DNA of 64,000 nucleotides from G963664115 sp965263045 (lineage in GTDB: Bacteria; Acidobacteriota; Terriglobia; 20CM-2-55-15), in the NCBI GenBank assembly GCA_965263045.1, contig CBDHGK010000006.1, forward strand, positions 26,301 through 90,300, written 5' to 3'. The position numbers and the translations under genes are program-made. This document shows, piece after piece, positions 43,287 through 52,430 of this stretch (positions are counted from its first letter, which is position 1; the number at the start of each line of letters is the position of its first letter). The notes under the pieces were generated by a model. The model was not told the DNA's origin, made no database searches, and saw nothing but the letters and a program-made list of their open reading frames with translations.

Positions 43287-44927
43287 ATGAGCAATGTCTT
43301 GAGCACAGAAAAGAAACAACAAGTTATCGCACTGGGAAGGCTCGGATGGCCGCTACGGCGGATCGAGGCTGCGACCGGTGTGCGTCGGGAGACGGCAGGG
43401 TCCTACCTGCGAGCGGCCGGGATCGCGGTGCGGCCACCCGGGGGCTGGGGGAAACGGGCGCCGTCAAAACCGGCCAATGGGGTGACCACCGATCTTGAGG
43501 CGACAAACCCCTCTATAAAGGGGCTCTCCAAGCCGGACATTTCAAAACCGGCCAACGGGGTGACCACCGACTCTGGGAGCCTCGATCTGTCCAAGCTGGA
43601 TCTGCCCGCCACCCCAGAGCCGCCCTCTGCCAGCGCCTGCGCACCGTATCGGGAGATCATCGAACTGAGTTTGAGTCGTGGCCGCAATGCCATGTCCATC
43701 TGGCAGGATCTGGTTTCGGATCACGGTTTTTCGGGCAGCTATCAGTCCATGAAGCGTTTCGTGCGCAAACTGCGTGGATCCCAGCGGCCCGGAGCGGTGG
43801 GAATCATCCAGACCGGACCTGGGGAAGAAGGACAGGTCGATTACGGTGATGGGCCGATGGTGCGCCATCCGAAGACGGGCAAGTACCGACGCACCCGGCT
43901 GTTCGTGATGACGTTGGGCTACAGCCGTAAATCGGTCCGACTGCTCCGGTTCCGCTCCAGTTCCCGAATCTGGGCCGAGCTGCACGAGACTGCGTTTCGC
44001 CGGCTTGGGGGCAGTCCCCGATGCATCGTCCTGGACAACCTTCGCGAGGGCGTGATCGATCCGGATTATTACGATCCGACTCTGAATCCGCTGTTTAAAG
44101 ATGTTCTGGCTCACTACGACGTGGTGGCCCTACCCTGCCGGGTTCGGGATCCCGATCGTAAAGGGAAGGTCGAGTCGGGTGTCGGACACGCCAAGAAAAC
44201 CCCTCTGAAGGGAGTCCGCTTCGAGAGTCTGGAGGAGGCGCAGGCCCATCTGGACCGATGGGAAACCCGCTGGGCTGATACGCGCATCCACGGCACGACC
44301 AAACGGCAGGTCGCCGCCATGTTCGACGAAGAGAAGCCGTCACTGCTCCCACTGCCGGTGGAACCGTTCCGCTACTACCAGTACGGGGACCGCGTCGTCC
44401 ATCTGGACGGTTGCGTGGAAGTGGAGGCTGCCTATTATAGTTTGCCTCCCGGCTGGATCGGACGCGCCGTCAAAGTGCAGTGGGATACGCTCCACGTCCG
44501 GATCCTCGATCCAGAGACCCATCAGCTACTACGCGAGCATGTCGGCCAGAAACGGGGCGGGTACCGTGTCCGTCCCGAGGACAATCCGAAAACGACGCCG
44601 GTGACCACCGTTCAATTGCTTGCCCGGGCGGCTCGTGCCGGAGATCACATCGGCGAACTGGCCAAAGCCATCCATCTCCGCCAGGGTGAGGCGGCCATCC
44701 GCCGTATCCTGGGCCTGTTCTCCCTGGCCAAAAAATACGGTGTCTCCGCCGTCGAGGATGCCTCCGCCGCGGCACTCGAACTCCACGTCCATGATTACCG
44801 TTTCGTCCGCCGCTATCTGGAACGGCGGCCTCCACTGACTCTCCGCCAGGTCGACCCCCTCATTCGCGAACTGACCCAGTATCGCGATCTCATCAACCTC
44901 AAGATTCAGGAGCAAGAACAACAATGA
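43287..44927 (+). CDS. istA: IS21-type transposase IstA (long form)
   Basis: The 546-residue IS21/IS408-type transposase. N-terminal HTH (GWPLRRIEAATGVRRETAGS), DDE core with GQVDYGDGPMVR, CIVLDNLREGVIDPDYYDP and KGKVESGVGHAKK. Residues about 60-95 are a linker in which SKPANGVTTD occurs twice; the underlying DNA at about 43466 and 43543 repeats the element's terminal motif AAAACCGGCCAA.GGGGTGACC. So this linker may double as extra transposase-binding sites. Stop overlaps istB (ATGA). Confidence 0.92.
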   Translation: MSNVLSTEKKQQVIALGRLGWPLRRIEAATGVRRETAGSYLRAAGIAVRPPGGWGKRAPSKPANGVTTDLEATNPSIKGLSKPDISKPANGVTTDSGSLDLSKLDLPATPEPPSASACAPYREIIELSLSRGRNAMSIWQDLVSDHGFSGSYQSMKRFVRKLRGSQRPGAVGIIQTGPGEEGQVDYGDGPMVRHPKTGKYRRTRLFVMTLGYSRKSVRLLRFRSSSRIWAELHETAFRRLGGSPRCIVLDNLREGVIDPDYYDPTLNPLFKDVLAHYDVVALPCRVRDPDRKGKVESGVGHAKKTPLKGVRFESLEEAQAHLDRWETRWADTRIHGTTKRQVAAMFDEEKPSLLPLPVEPFRYYQYGDRVVHLDGCVEVEAAYYSLPPGWIGRAVKVQWDTLHVRILDPETHQLLREHVGQKRGGYRVRPEDNPKTTPVTTVQLLARAARAGDHIGELAKAIHLRQGEAAIRRILGLFSLAKKYGVSAVEDASAAALELHVHDYRFVRRYLERRPPLTLRQVDPLIRELTQYRDLINLKIQEQEQQ

Positions 44928-45679
44928 ACCTCATCGAACTCCAAAAAGCGCTGCGCCAACTCCGCCTGGGCGGCATCGCCGAAGTCCTGGAAACCCGTCT
45001 CCATCAGGCACAGTCCGAAGCCATGGCTCCCATCGACCTGATCTCCTCTCTGGTCTCGGACGAACTGGCTCGCCGCAGTACCCGGCTGCTGGAACGGCGC
45101 AGAAAACAGGCCCAGTTCCGCGATCCCCAGAAGACACTCCAGGACTTTGACTTCACCTTTAACAAGAAAATGAATCGCGGTCTGGTCTTCGATCTCGCTA
45201 CTGCCACCTTCATCGCCCGCCACGAAGATGCGCTGTTTCTCGGTCCACCCGGCACTGGCAAGAGTCATCTGGCCCAGGCGATCGGTCTGGCCGCCATCCT
45301 GCAGGGCTATCGGGTCCTCTATCGTGAAACCCACGCCCTGCTCGACGACATCGCCGAAGCCACTATCGACGGTAACCGCAGGAAACACATGGAATCGCTC
45401 GCGACCGTGCCCCTGCTGATCATCGATGATCTGGGAATGCGTAAGCTCCCCCCGACCGCCGCCGAGCAACTGCTCGAGATCGTGATGCGACGTTACGAAC
45501 GTACCAGCACGCTGCTGACTTCGAATCGTCCGGTCGAGGACTGGGGGAAGCTATTAGGGGATAGTGCCGCCGTGACTGCCATGCTCGACCGCCTCCTCCA
45601 TCATGGCCACATTCTCAAGTGTGGCCCACGGAGTTGGCGTACCAAAACAGGCTTGCCCGATCACGGCAAGTCGCGGTAA
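44924..45679 (+). CDS. istB: IS21-type helper ATPase IstB
   Basis: The 251-residue AAA+ ATPase: Walker A FLGPPGTGKSHLAQAIG, Walker B VPLLIIDDLGMRKLP, sensor TLLTSNRPVEDWGKLLGD, and AMLDRLLHHGHILK near the end. All motifs intact; the element is probably mobile. It is coupled to istA by a 4-base overlap. Confidence 0.94.
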   Translation: MNLIELQKALRQLRLGGIAEVLETRLHQAQSEAMAPIDLISSLVSDELARRSTRLLERRRKQAQFRDPQKTLQDFDFTFNKKMNRGLVFDLATATFIARHEDALFLGPPGTGKSHLAQAIGLAAILQGYRVLYRETHALLDDIAEATIDGNRRKHMESLATVPLLIIDDLGMRKLPPTAAEQLLEIVMRRYERTSTLLTSNRPVEDWGKLLGDSAAVTAMLDRLLHHGHILKCGPRSWRTKTGLPDHGKSR

Positions 45680-45752
45680 AACAACCTGGTCCCGGGCCGC
45701 CTTCATTGGCCGGTTTTGAGGTGACCTTCGTTGGCCGGTTTTGGGGTGACCC

Positions 45753-46733
45753 TTGAGGCCACATAAGTTCAACGCAGCGCGACGGCACAAGTTTGATAAG
45801 GCGCAGTACCGGGTGATCAACTGGGCAGAATATAACGAGAGCCTGCGGCAGCGGGGTGATCTAACGATTTGGGTCAGTGATGAGGCTCAAAGTGTGTGGC
45901 GCGCGCCGCGCCGCACGTCACGGGGTGGCCAGCGGAGATACTCGGATCTGGCGATCGAGACATGCCTGACGCTGCGCACGGCGTATCGGCTGGGGTTGCG
46001 ACAAACGCAGGGGCTGATGGGATCCATCGGCACTCTCATGGGGCTGGATATACGGGTGCCGGATTACTCCACACTGTCGCGTCGCGCAAACGGCTTGAGC
46101 ATCGCTCAGGCGGTGAGGCAAGCCGGGTCTGTGCCGGTCCATCTGGTGGTGGACAGTACCGGCCTCAAGATCTTCGGAGAAGGAGAATGGCTCGCGCAGA
46201 AGCATAAAACCAAGAGAATACGCCGCCGCTGGCGCAAACTCCACCTCGGACTGGACCTCCATAGCGGTGCGATTGTTTGCGCCAATCTGACTCACGATGA
46301 CGTTGGAGACAGCACCGCCTTACCCGGGCTCCTGGATCAACTCGATGCCCCGGTCACGGGCTTTCTGGCTGACGGCGCCTATGATGGAGCGTCTACACGG
46401 GATCTGCTGAGGGAACGGTATGGGGAGACCCTGGATGTGGTTATACCGCCGCAAAAGAACGCAGTGATCCGACCGCAATCGGCGCGGGATCCAACCGTTC
46501 GGGATCGCCATATTGCCCAGATCCGCAGCAACGGCCGCATGGCCTGGCAAGTGGCCACAGGGTACAACCAGCGCAGCCAGATAGAAACGCAGATCGGCCG
46601 TTGGAAGAGCGTGATCGGACCCAAGCTCAAATCTCGCAGCTTCTCCAGGCAGATCACGGAGATCCAGGTCGGCCAGAAAGTTCTGAACACAATGACCGCA
46701 CTCGGACGGCCTGTGTTCGAACGCACCGCCTGA
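45753..46733 (+). CDS. IS5-type transposase, N-terminus disrupted by IS21 insertion
   Basis: The 326-residue DDE transposase: VHLVVDSTGLKIFGEGEW (first Asp), FLADGAYDGASTRDLL (second), and the YNQRSQIETQIGRWKSVIG block carrying the Glu. The native start ATG-CCA-CAT at 43169 is separated from the body by the nested element. The duplicated GCCACAT means a TTG at 45753, supplied by the inserted element, can start the frame with only one or two residues changed. Fragments of the YNQRSQIETQ block occur at about 7700 and 52290. Confidence 0.9.
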   Translation: MRPHKFNAARRHKFDKAQYRVINWAEYNESLRQRGDLTIWVSDEAQSVWRAPRRTSRGGQRRYSDLAIETCLTLRTAYRLGLRQTQGLMGSIGTLMGLDIRVPDYSTLSRRANGLSIAQAVRQAGSVPVHLVVDSTGLKIFGEGEWLAQKHKTKRIRRRWRKLHLGLDLHSGAIVCANLTHDDVGDSTALPGLLDQLDAPVTGFLADGAYDGASTRDLLRERYGETLDVVIPPQKNAVIRPQSARDPTVRDRHIAQIRSNGRMAWQVATGYNQRSQIETQIGRWKSVIGPKLKSRSFSRQITEIQVGQKVLNTMTALGRPVFERTA

Positions 46734-46894
46734 CGCTACCGCTTGGGAAAGGGCGAATTCCATCTCCGCCCCGATCCATGCAACAACGCTGTGCATAGGG
46801 AAGCCGTTTATCTTCGGCTCTGGCTTTTATGTCGTCCCGTCCGGAAGGCTGCCCTACGGCGAGCATTGATGGACAGGCAAAGGAGAAACGTCGC

Positions 46895-47323
46895 ATGTTG
46901 TGGAAAAGCGTGCGGTGCATCACAGTGGTCTCTGTCATAGGGCTGACGCCTCTGGGGCTGCCCGCGGTCGAGGCTCAGAGCAGTGGCCTCTTTTCCGCAG
47001 TCTATCGCGCATCGGTGCAACTGGATTCGCCGGTGCCCGCCTCGCTCGGCGCCACGACGCTACGCAGCCGGGTGGAGATGATGGACTTGGACCGGCTGCG
47101 GCGCGCCCGGGCGACTGCGGCTGCGCTCCTCCGTTCGCCCGTTCAGAGAAAATCCGTCTCTCCGCCTAGCGGCGGTCGTGACGCGGTGCCCGCCGCGGAT
47201 GAAATCCTGACCTTGAACCTGTTCGAGGACGCCGTGTTCACAGGGATCGTGGAGCGGACAGCGCCGAGGTTTTCGGGCTGTGATGTGCAGGAGCTGGTCG
47301 GACAAACGAAGTTGCTATTGTAG
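46895..47323 (+). pseudogene. Exported protein, truncated (metalloprotease propeptide-like)
   Basis: ATG 46895, preceded by AAAGGAG, opens a signal peptide (CITVVSVIGLTPLGLPAVEA). The following part (RSRVEMMDLDRLRRARATAA, then LTLNLFEDAVFTGIVERTAP) resembles the start of secreted zinc-metalloprotease precursors with a leading propeptide. After RFSG the frame enters a repeat shared with 58821-58896 and stops, so the catalytic domain is missing. Class assignment is tentative. Confidence 0.6.
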
Positions 47324-47360
47324 ACGTTCTCGGAGTGCATCAGAAAAGGTTCGGCCTCCG
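47279..47360 (+). repeat. Direct repeat, left copy (partner at 58821-58896)
   Basis: About 78 bases, roughly 80 percent identical by eye to 58821-58896; best-kept stretches are GATGTGCA, GGTCGGACAAA, GCTATTGTA and ACGTTCTCGGAGTGC. It marks the point where the exported protein is cut off. Confidence 0.65.
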
Positions 47361-47388
47361 GAATGCCTAGCTTATTGAGAGGTTCGGT

Positions 47389-50300
47389 TTGAGGTTCCTA
47401 GAGTACGGCCCAAATATTCCCGATGAATTACTACTCGCGCGTGACCAGGGACGCGTCGTGTTTTTCTGTGGCGCGGGTGTTTCAATGGCAAAGGCGGAAT
47501 TGCCAGATTTCTTTGGTCTCGCACGAAATGTGCTCAAGCGGCTCGGCGCAACAGAGGACAATCCTGCTGCAAAAATTCTAAAAGAGGTAAAAGGAATTGA
47601 AAGTCGAACAGGCGAGGCAGGTCTGATTTCGGCGGATCGTGTGTTCGGGCTGTTGGAGCGCGACTTCTTGGTCCGCGATATTGAAGGCGCAGTTGCCGGA
47701 GCACTCAATCCAGGATCGGAACCTGATCTCGGAGTTCACAATCTGTTAATTGACCTTGCAACCACAGAGCAAGGCTCAACACGCATAGTAACCACAAACT
47801 TTGATCGTCTTTTCAACGACTGCAATCCGCACATTGAAAGCTGGCAACCACCACGTCTACCCGACCTGTCTCATAGCGATGACATGAACGGAATTGTATA
47901 TCTGCACGGTAAGGCTACCCGAGAATACGATGGCCCCGAAGGCGACGGCTTTGTGTTATCCAGTTCCGACTTTGGAAGAGCATATTTGGCTGACGGTTGG
48001 GCAACAAAGTTCATTCGTGAAATCCTGGGAAAGCACACAGTCGTCTTCGTTGGTTACACAGCCGACGACCCACCTGTTCATTATTTGCTGGAAGGACTCA
48101 GCGGCGGTGGGAGAAAGCTGGATCACGTCTACGCTTTCCAAGAGGGCAAGCAGGATGTTGCCGGGGCGCGGTGGAGACACAAAGGTGTTGAAGCCATTTC
48201 GTACGATTCGGCGGATGGCCACAAGGCTCTGTGGAATACGATTGAGGCTTGGGCATCCAGGGCTAGAAACCCTGATAGTTGGCACGACGGCGTCGCTGGA
48301 ATGGCGCGACAGGGACCGGAGGAATTACAGCCTTACCAGCGCGGCCAGGTTGCGAATCTGGTGTCCACTCTAAAAGGGGTGGGGAAGTTTTCAGGCGGAG
48401 ACACCCCTCCGCCAGCAACATGGCTTTGTGTTTTTGACAAATATCGTCGATATGCGACGCCGGCACGGTCAGGAAGATTGATGGGCCATGGCCCGGCCGT
48501 TGATCCATTCCCGCTTTATTCCCTTGACTCTGACCGTGTTCCACTTCCGCTCGATCAGGAAGTCTCACCTTGGAAACGCAGCGTATCGGATGACGCTTGG
48601 GACGCGTTCGAACCGAACCGGCTGGATAAAAGCAATCTACGCGATGAACACCTGGCGGCCTTTCGGAGCTATTGCGCAGTGCCCATCCTGGCTCTGCCGG
48701 CGAGGATTGAGCAACTTGGTGTATGGCTTTCAAGTGTTTCACACCAGAAGGCTGCAGTATGGTGGGCGGCGCACCAAGCCGGTGGCCTGCACCCCCGAAT
48801 TCAGGAGCGTATCGGCTGGAGGTTTCGAAGCACTGGGCATGATTGTAGACTTGAGGTGTTCAAAGCCTGGAAATACCTGTTTGAGCATTGGCGGACATGG
48901 AATCAATTTGATGCCCCGGAAAGAAGCAGTTTTGATTCCGAAGTAAATCAATGTGGATGGAACAGTGCCCGACTTCGGCGGTATGCAGCGATTTATAAAC
49001 CGTATTTGACGGCCAGGCAGTCGTCCTTTAACGGCCCCCAGGCTCCGTTGGAGACTGAACCTTTCCGGTTGAGCGCTTTGGTGAGGGTTCAAGTTGGATA
49101 TTGGCCCGACACCGCGGCCATTGAAATTCCTGACGAATGGTTGGCACGTGTTGTTGAAGTCCGCCGGCGAAATCTTGAAATCGCTGTTGAGCTGGAAAGC
49201 GAAATTGATCGCTATGACCACATTGACATACCACCCATCGTTCCAGATGACGGCAACGATATTGACAGGTCCTCCCGCTCGCTGGACTTGGCGGGTGCTG
49301 CATTATCCTACGCCAGACTATTCGAGCGTTTGGCCGGGTTCGACCTTAAGGCGGCCCAAAAGGAGATGTCGAAATGGAACGAACAAGACGAACACGTATT
49401 CGCGCGTTTTCGGATTTGGTCGGTGGGTTTGCCAAACCTGATTCCGAATGAACAGGCCGGGTTAATTCTCAACAGGCTAAGCGTCAGAGTTTTTTGGAAC
49501 GTTCATCATCAAAAAGATTTGTTGTTCGTCGTTCGTCGTCGGTGGAACACGCTTCCACTCGATGCCCGGCTTGATCTGGAAAAGTGCGTTCTTGCAGGGC
49601 CTGAGCGCGGGAACAATGAATCCGAACCCGTTTATCTTGAAAGGCGGGCCGGGTCTGTCGCTGATTGCCTTGTCTGGCTGGCGAATAATGGCTGCCAACT
49701 GAATGTGTTGGTTGAGGATGAACTCAGGACACTTCGACGAGATGCGCCCGAATGGAAGCCTGGGTACGCAGAAAACGAACATGAATCTTTGGAAAGCCGC
49801 GTGGGGGGGGGCCGAACCTGGACCGAGTATGCGGCATTGCTGCAGGAACCAGTATCGAACATCCTCGCCAGATCCGAAGAACTCCGCGGCCGTAGAGAGG
49901 ATTCCTTCATGCAGAAAGATCCCTTCTTGGGGTTGTGCAAGTCGCATCCTGTCAAGGCCTTTACATCCCTAAGACTCGCAGCAAAAGCAGATCAATATCC
50001 AAAATGGGCTTGGCGAACGTTTCTACACACCCTGGCAAGAAAGGACGATAAAGCCAAGTTCAAGGCATTCATTGCTGAAATCCTATCGCGGATACCTCCC
50101 GAAAGGCTGGCCTCCATTATTCACCCTTTGTCAGAGTGGTTATTGCGTGCATGCGTTGACCTTCAAGAGGTTTTCCCGGAGCCGCATGAAAGAGTTGTTC
50201 AAGCACTTGTCGAAGCTTTGAGGCAAAACCCGAACACAGGAACATCAGGTCTCATACGCGGAACAATGGAACCGGACTGGGTCATGGAAGTACTGAACAC

Positions 50301-51243
50301 ACCCACCGGAAACATTGCTCAAGCTTTCCTTCAAGACCCTCGCACGAAGGGCCTAAAGAACGGGCAGGGGTTCCCAAAAGACTGGCTTCACCACGTTGAA
50401 GGTTTACTTGGCCTAGACGGGGATCTTCGCTGCTTTGCGATAGTCACGTTCACATACAAGCTGGATTGGTTCTATTTTATTGACCCCGACTGGACACAGT
50501 CAAACCTTCTATCGGTCCTTCGGTCCGGGGATAGACACGATACCGAAGCGTGGTGGAGCGGATACCTATCTGGGACAAGGCGAATTCCTGGAGACAAACT
50601 GTTCCAATTACTCAAACCGCACCTTTTAGACAAAGCAGGTGACGATGACAAAAAAGACAAAGCTCAAAACGACCAACTGTCAGGCCTGATTCTTGCAGGT
50701 TGGGGGCAATATCATAGCGAATCGGGTGAAAGGTTAATTTCAAATAACGAATTCCGGAGTGTTTTGCTGAATGGCGGTGATCGTTTCAGGGCTAGGATTC
50801 TTTGGCAACTTGAGCACTGGTCCACGGGGCAAGACAACGACAACGTACTCGGGACCGCGACACTGCTCGAATTCCTGTCGAATGTTTGGCCCATACAAAA
50901 GGTAGCCAAGACTGCGTCTGCATCCGCTAGCTTAGGAACGCTTGCATTTTCGAATGCGACAGACTTTTTGCAGGTATCCGAAGCAATCCTGCCTCACCTA
51001 ATTAAGATCGACCGCGACCCCCGGCTGTCGCTCGACTTTCGCCAACCAAACGACAAGATCGGTAACATCATTGATCGTTATCCGGAGCGCGCCCTCTCGA
51101 TTTTATGGGCGGTTTTGCCAGATGACTTGGATGGCTGGCCTAATGAAATGGATGCCACACTTGATCGTATCGGAAATGCAGATCTCACACTGAAGAAAGA
51201 CAAAAGGTTGATTGAGCTCAGACGGAAGTGGAACTCGCGTTAA
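47389..51243 (+). CDS. Giant SIR2-domain defence protein, DSR1-like
   Basis: Predicted anti-phage NADase. The 1284-residue protein begins with a SIR2 fold: VVFFCGAGVSMAK (GAG at residues 28-30), VTTNFDRLF at about 134-142, YLHGKA with the catalytic His at about 173, and VVFVGYTADDPPVHYLL. A long helical C-terminal region of about 950 residues follows, without membrane segments, typical of defence-associated sirtuins (DSR1, possibly with a DUF4020-like end) in which it senses a phage component and releases NAD degradation. The start is TTG with GAGAGG upstream. Intact. Less GC-rich than its neighbours, suggesting separate origin. Confidence 0.88.
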   Translation: MRFLEYGPNIPDELLLARDQGRVVFFCGAGVSMAKAELPDFFGLARNVLKRLGATEDNPAAKILKEVKGIESRTGEAGLISADRVFGLLERDFLVRDIEGAVAGALNPGSEPDLGVHNLLIDLATTEQGSTRIVTTNFDRLFNDCNPHIESWQPPRLPDLSHSDDMNGIVYLHGKATREYDGPEGDGFVLSSSDFGRAYLADGWATKFIREILGKHTVVFVGYTADDPPVHYLLEGLSGGGRKLDHVYAFQEGKQDVAGARWRHKGVEAISYDSADGHKALWNTIEAWASRARNPDSWHDGVAGMARQGPEELQPYQRGQVANLVSTLKGVGKFSGGDTPPPATWLCVFDKYRRYATPARSGRLMGHGPAVDPFPLYSLDSDRVPLPLDQEVSPWKRSVSDDAWDAFEPNRLDKSNLRDEHLAAFRSYCAVPILALPARIEQLGVWLSSVSHQKAAVWWAAHQAGGLHPRIQERIGWRFRSTGHDCRLEVFKAWKYLFEHWRTWNQFDAPERSSFDSEVNQCGWNSARLRRYAAIYKPYLTARQSSFNGPQAPLETEPFRLSALVRVQVGYWPDTAAIEIPDEWLARVVEVRRRNLEIAVELESEIDRYDHIDIPPIVPDDGNDIDRSSRSLDLAGAALSYARLFERLAGFDLKAAQKEMSKWNEQDEHVFARFRIWSVGLPNLIPNEQAGLILNRLSVRVFWNVHHQKDLLFVVRRRWNTLPLDARLDLEKCVLAGPERGNNESEPVYLERRAGSVADCLVWLANNGCQLNVLVEDELRTLRRDAPEWKPGYAENEHESLESRVGGGRTWTEYAALLQEPVSNILARSEELRGRREDSFMQKDPFLGLCKSHPVKAFTSLRLAAKADQYPKWAWRTFLHTLARKDDKAKFKAFIAEILSRIPPERLASIIHPLSEWLLRACVDLQEVFPEPHERVVQALVEALRQNPNTGTSGLIRGTMEPDWVMEVLNTPTGNIAQAFLQDPRTKGLKNGQGFPKDWLHHVEGLLGLDGDLRCFAIVTFTYKLDWFYFIDPDWTQSNLLSVLRSGDRHDTEAWWSGYLSGTRRIPGDKLFQLLKPHLLDKAGDDDKKDKAQNDQLSGLILAGWGQYHSESGERLISNNEFRSVLLNGGDRFRARILWQLEHWSTGQDNDNVLGTATLLEFLSNVWPIQKVAKTASASASLGTLAFSNATDFLQVSEAILPHLIKIDRDPRLSLDFRQPNDKIGNIIDRYPERALSILWAVLPDDLDGWPNEMDATLDRIGNADLTLKKDKRLIELRRKWNSR

Positions 51244-51456
51244 ATCTGGTTGTCCACGACAATCCCATACTTCAGCCCTCGCAGATGGACGGGCCGTTGA
51301 CCATGCAGGCCTTGGCGGTCGCCAGCGATGTGGGCAGTTTCCAGCGGTCCATGGCCGCAGTATCCCAGATCGCGGCAGCCCTGTCCGGAGCAACGCTCAC
51401 GCCACCTCTCCGCACACCTTGAAGCACCACGGGTTTCTATTCCATCGGCTCAGGGT

Positions 51457-51699
51457 CTATTCTGGCGGGGCAGGTATAGGGGCGTTCTCCGCAATGATGG
51501 CTCTCGCCTGCTCCGTCAGAAGTTCCTTCTCCCTGGGCGTAAAGATCCGATCCCCGCTGACCCATTGTTGATTCACCATTTTGAGTTCGGTGATGAGCAG
51601 ATCCTCGTCACCCAGTGTCACCGTCCAGCCGCGGGTGGTCATGTCCCTACGAGCAATCGAAATCGCCCATTGGCAATCACTGATGGATCTCTTTCCCAC
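51457..51699 (-). CDS. Single-unit orf157 paralogue (module copy B)
   Basis: The 80-residue protein equals one repeat unit of the 157-residue protein at 8217-8690: SISDCQWAISIA, DLLITELKMV, QQWVSGDRIFTPREKELL and ARAIIAENAPIPAPPE. GTG start with AAGGAGA upstream, as in copy A. Identity with the copy A units is high, and about 50 bases beyond the stop are also conserved. Function unknown. Confidence 0.6.
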   Translation of the reverse strand: MGKRSISDCQWAISIARRDMTTRGWTVTLGDEDLLITELKMVNQQWVSGDRIFTPREKELLTEQARAIIAENAPIPAPPE

Positions 51700-51867
51700 G
51701 CTCTCCTTCCCCTTGTAGTGCTTCCCGGCCTCGGCGGCCAGGCCGAACGGGTCACCCCCCCCACAGTCGCTTAGACCCCTGGCTTCCCCCCCTATAAGAG
51801 CTTCCTCCCGCTTCAGAATCGTCTCTGAGCGGGAATTATCGCTTCACTGGGTGCGTCCCCGAGACGC

Positions 51868-52095
51868 TCAGGCGCTGTCGCTGATCCTTGCGGCGGGAAT
51901 GATCCCGCCGCAATAGGTGCAGGTTTGGGCGCGCTCGATCCGCGACTTGTACTCTTGCCCAGTCGCGAAGTCACTTCGTAGAGGGCGTCTCAGCACCGGA
52001 CTATCATTCTCGATAGCATCCACACCAACACACTCCCTGTGCCGGAGTTCATTCTTGCCTTCAATCGTCCGAACTACCACCCCGTCAAGCTGCAT
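51868..52095 (-). CDS. orf77 paralogue (module copy B)
   Basis: The 75-residue protein nearly repeats 7910-8143: MQLDGVVVRTIEGKNELRH, ENDSPVLRRPLRSDFAT and CTYCGGIIP. The copies differ after GGIIP, where the tail is unrelated. The leader DNA upstream of the ATG is conserved. The gap to the 80-residue gene is about 170 bases, longer than in copy A. Confidence 0.6.
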   Translation of the reverse strand: MQLDGVVVRTIEGKNELRHRECVGVDAIENDSPVLRRPLRSDFATGQEYKSRIERAQTCTYCGGIIPAARISDSA

Positions 52096-52254
52096 AGGCT
52101 CCCATTATCCGTGCCATATCAGATTACCCCCTCCACAAACTCCTCAGAGGCAGTGACAGGAGAAGTTGTTTTCGCAGGTGCCAACCATTCAGATCCGCCC
52201 CAACGCGCACTCACCATCTTCGTCCAGACCGCGTCCGGGGCCTGCTTCAAAGCC

Positions 52255-52345
52255 GATTCCCAATCCTGTCTTGTCCTGAAAGGGTACAACCAGCGCAGCC
52301 AGATAGAGACGCAGATCGGCCGTCGGGGTACCAATGGAAACGAAG
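52255..52345 (+). mobile_element. IS5-type transposase remnant (site B)
   Basis: Encodes KGYNQRSQIETQIGR, over 40 bases nearly identical to 46587-46602 and its surroundings in the complete transposase. As at site A, it lies upstream of and opposite to the orf77 gene, so module and remnant were duplicated together. Confidence 0.65.
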
Positions 52346-52430
52346 GGATTTCGGGCGCCAATCCGCATGCGCACGGGGTCGCTGAGTAGTCCGGCTGCGT
52401 GGCATCACCCGGCGTGGGTCTGATGGGCGT

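Larger units (their letters stand above)
43178..45757 (+). mobile_element. IS21-type element 2, nested in the IS5-type element
   Basis: Ends CTCGGGGGTCACCC (left) and CTCAAGGGTCACCC (right, inverse) are followed on both sides by tandem AAAACCGGCCAA/GGTCACC units. A 7-bp duplication GCCACAT at 43171-43177 and 45758-45764 marks the target. About 2.6 kb, with istA and istB. Confidence 0.88.
43100..46790 (+). mobile_element. IS5-type element interrupted by an IS21-type element
   Basis: Perfect 18-bp inverted repeats AGCGTTGTTGCATGGATC at 43100-43117 and its complement at 46773-46790. Subtracting the nested element gives about 1.1 kb, normal for IS5-type elements. Its transposase start lies at 43169 (ATG) on the left and resumes at 45758 on the right. 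Confidence 0.88.
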
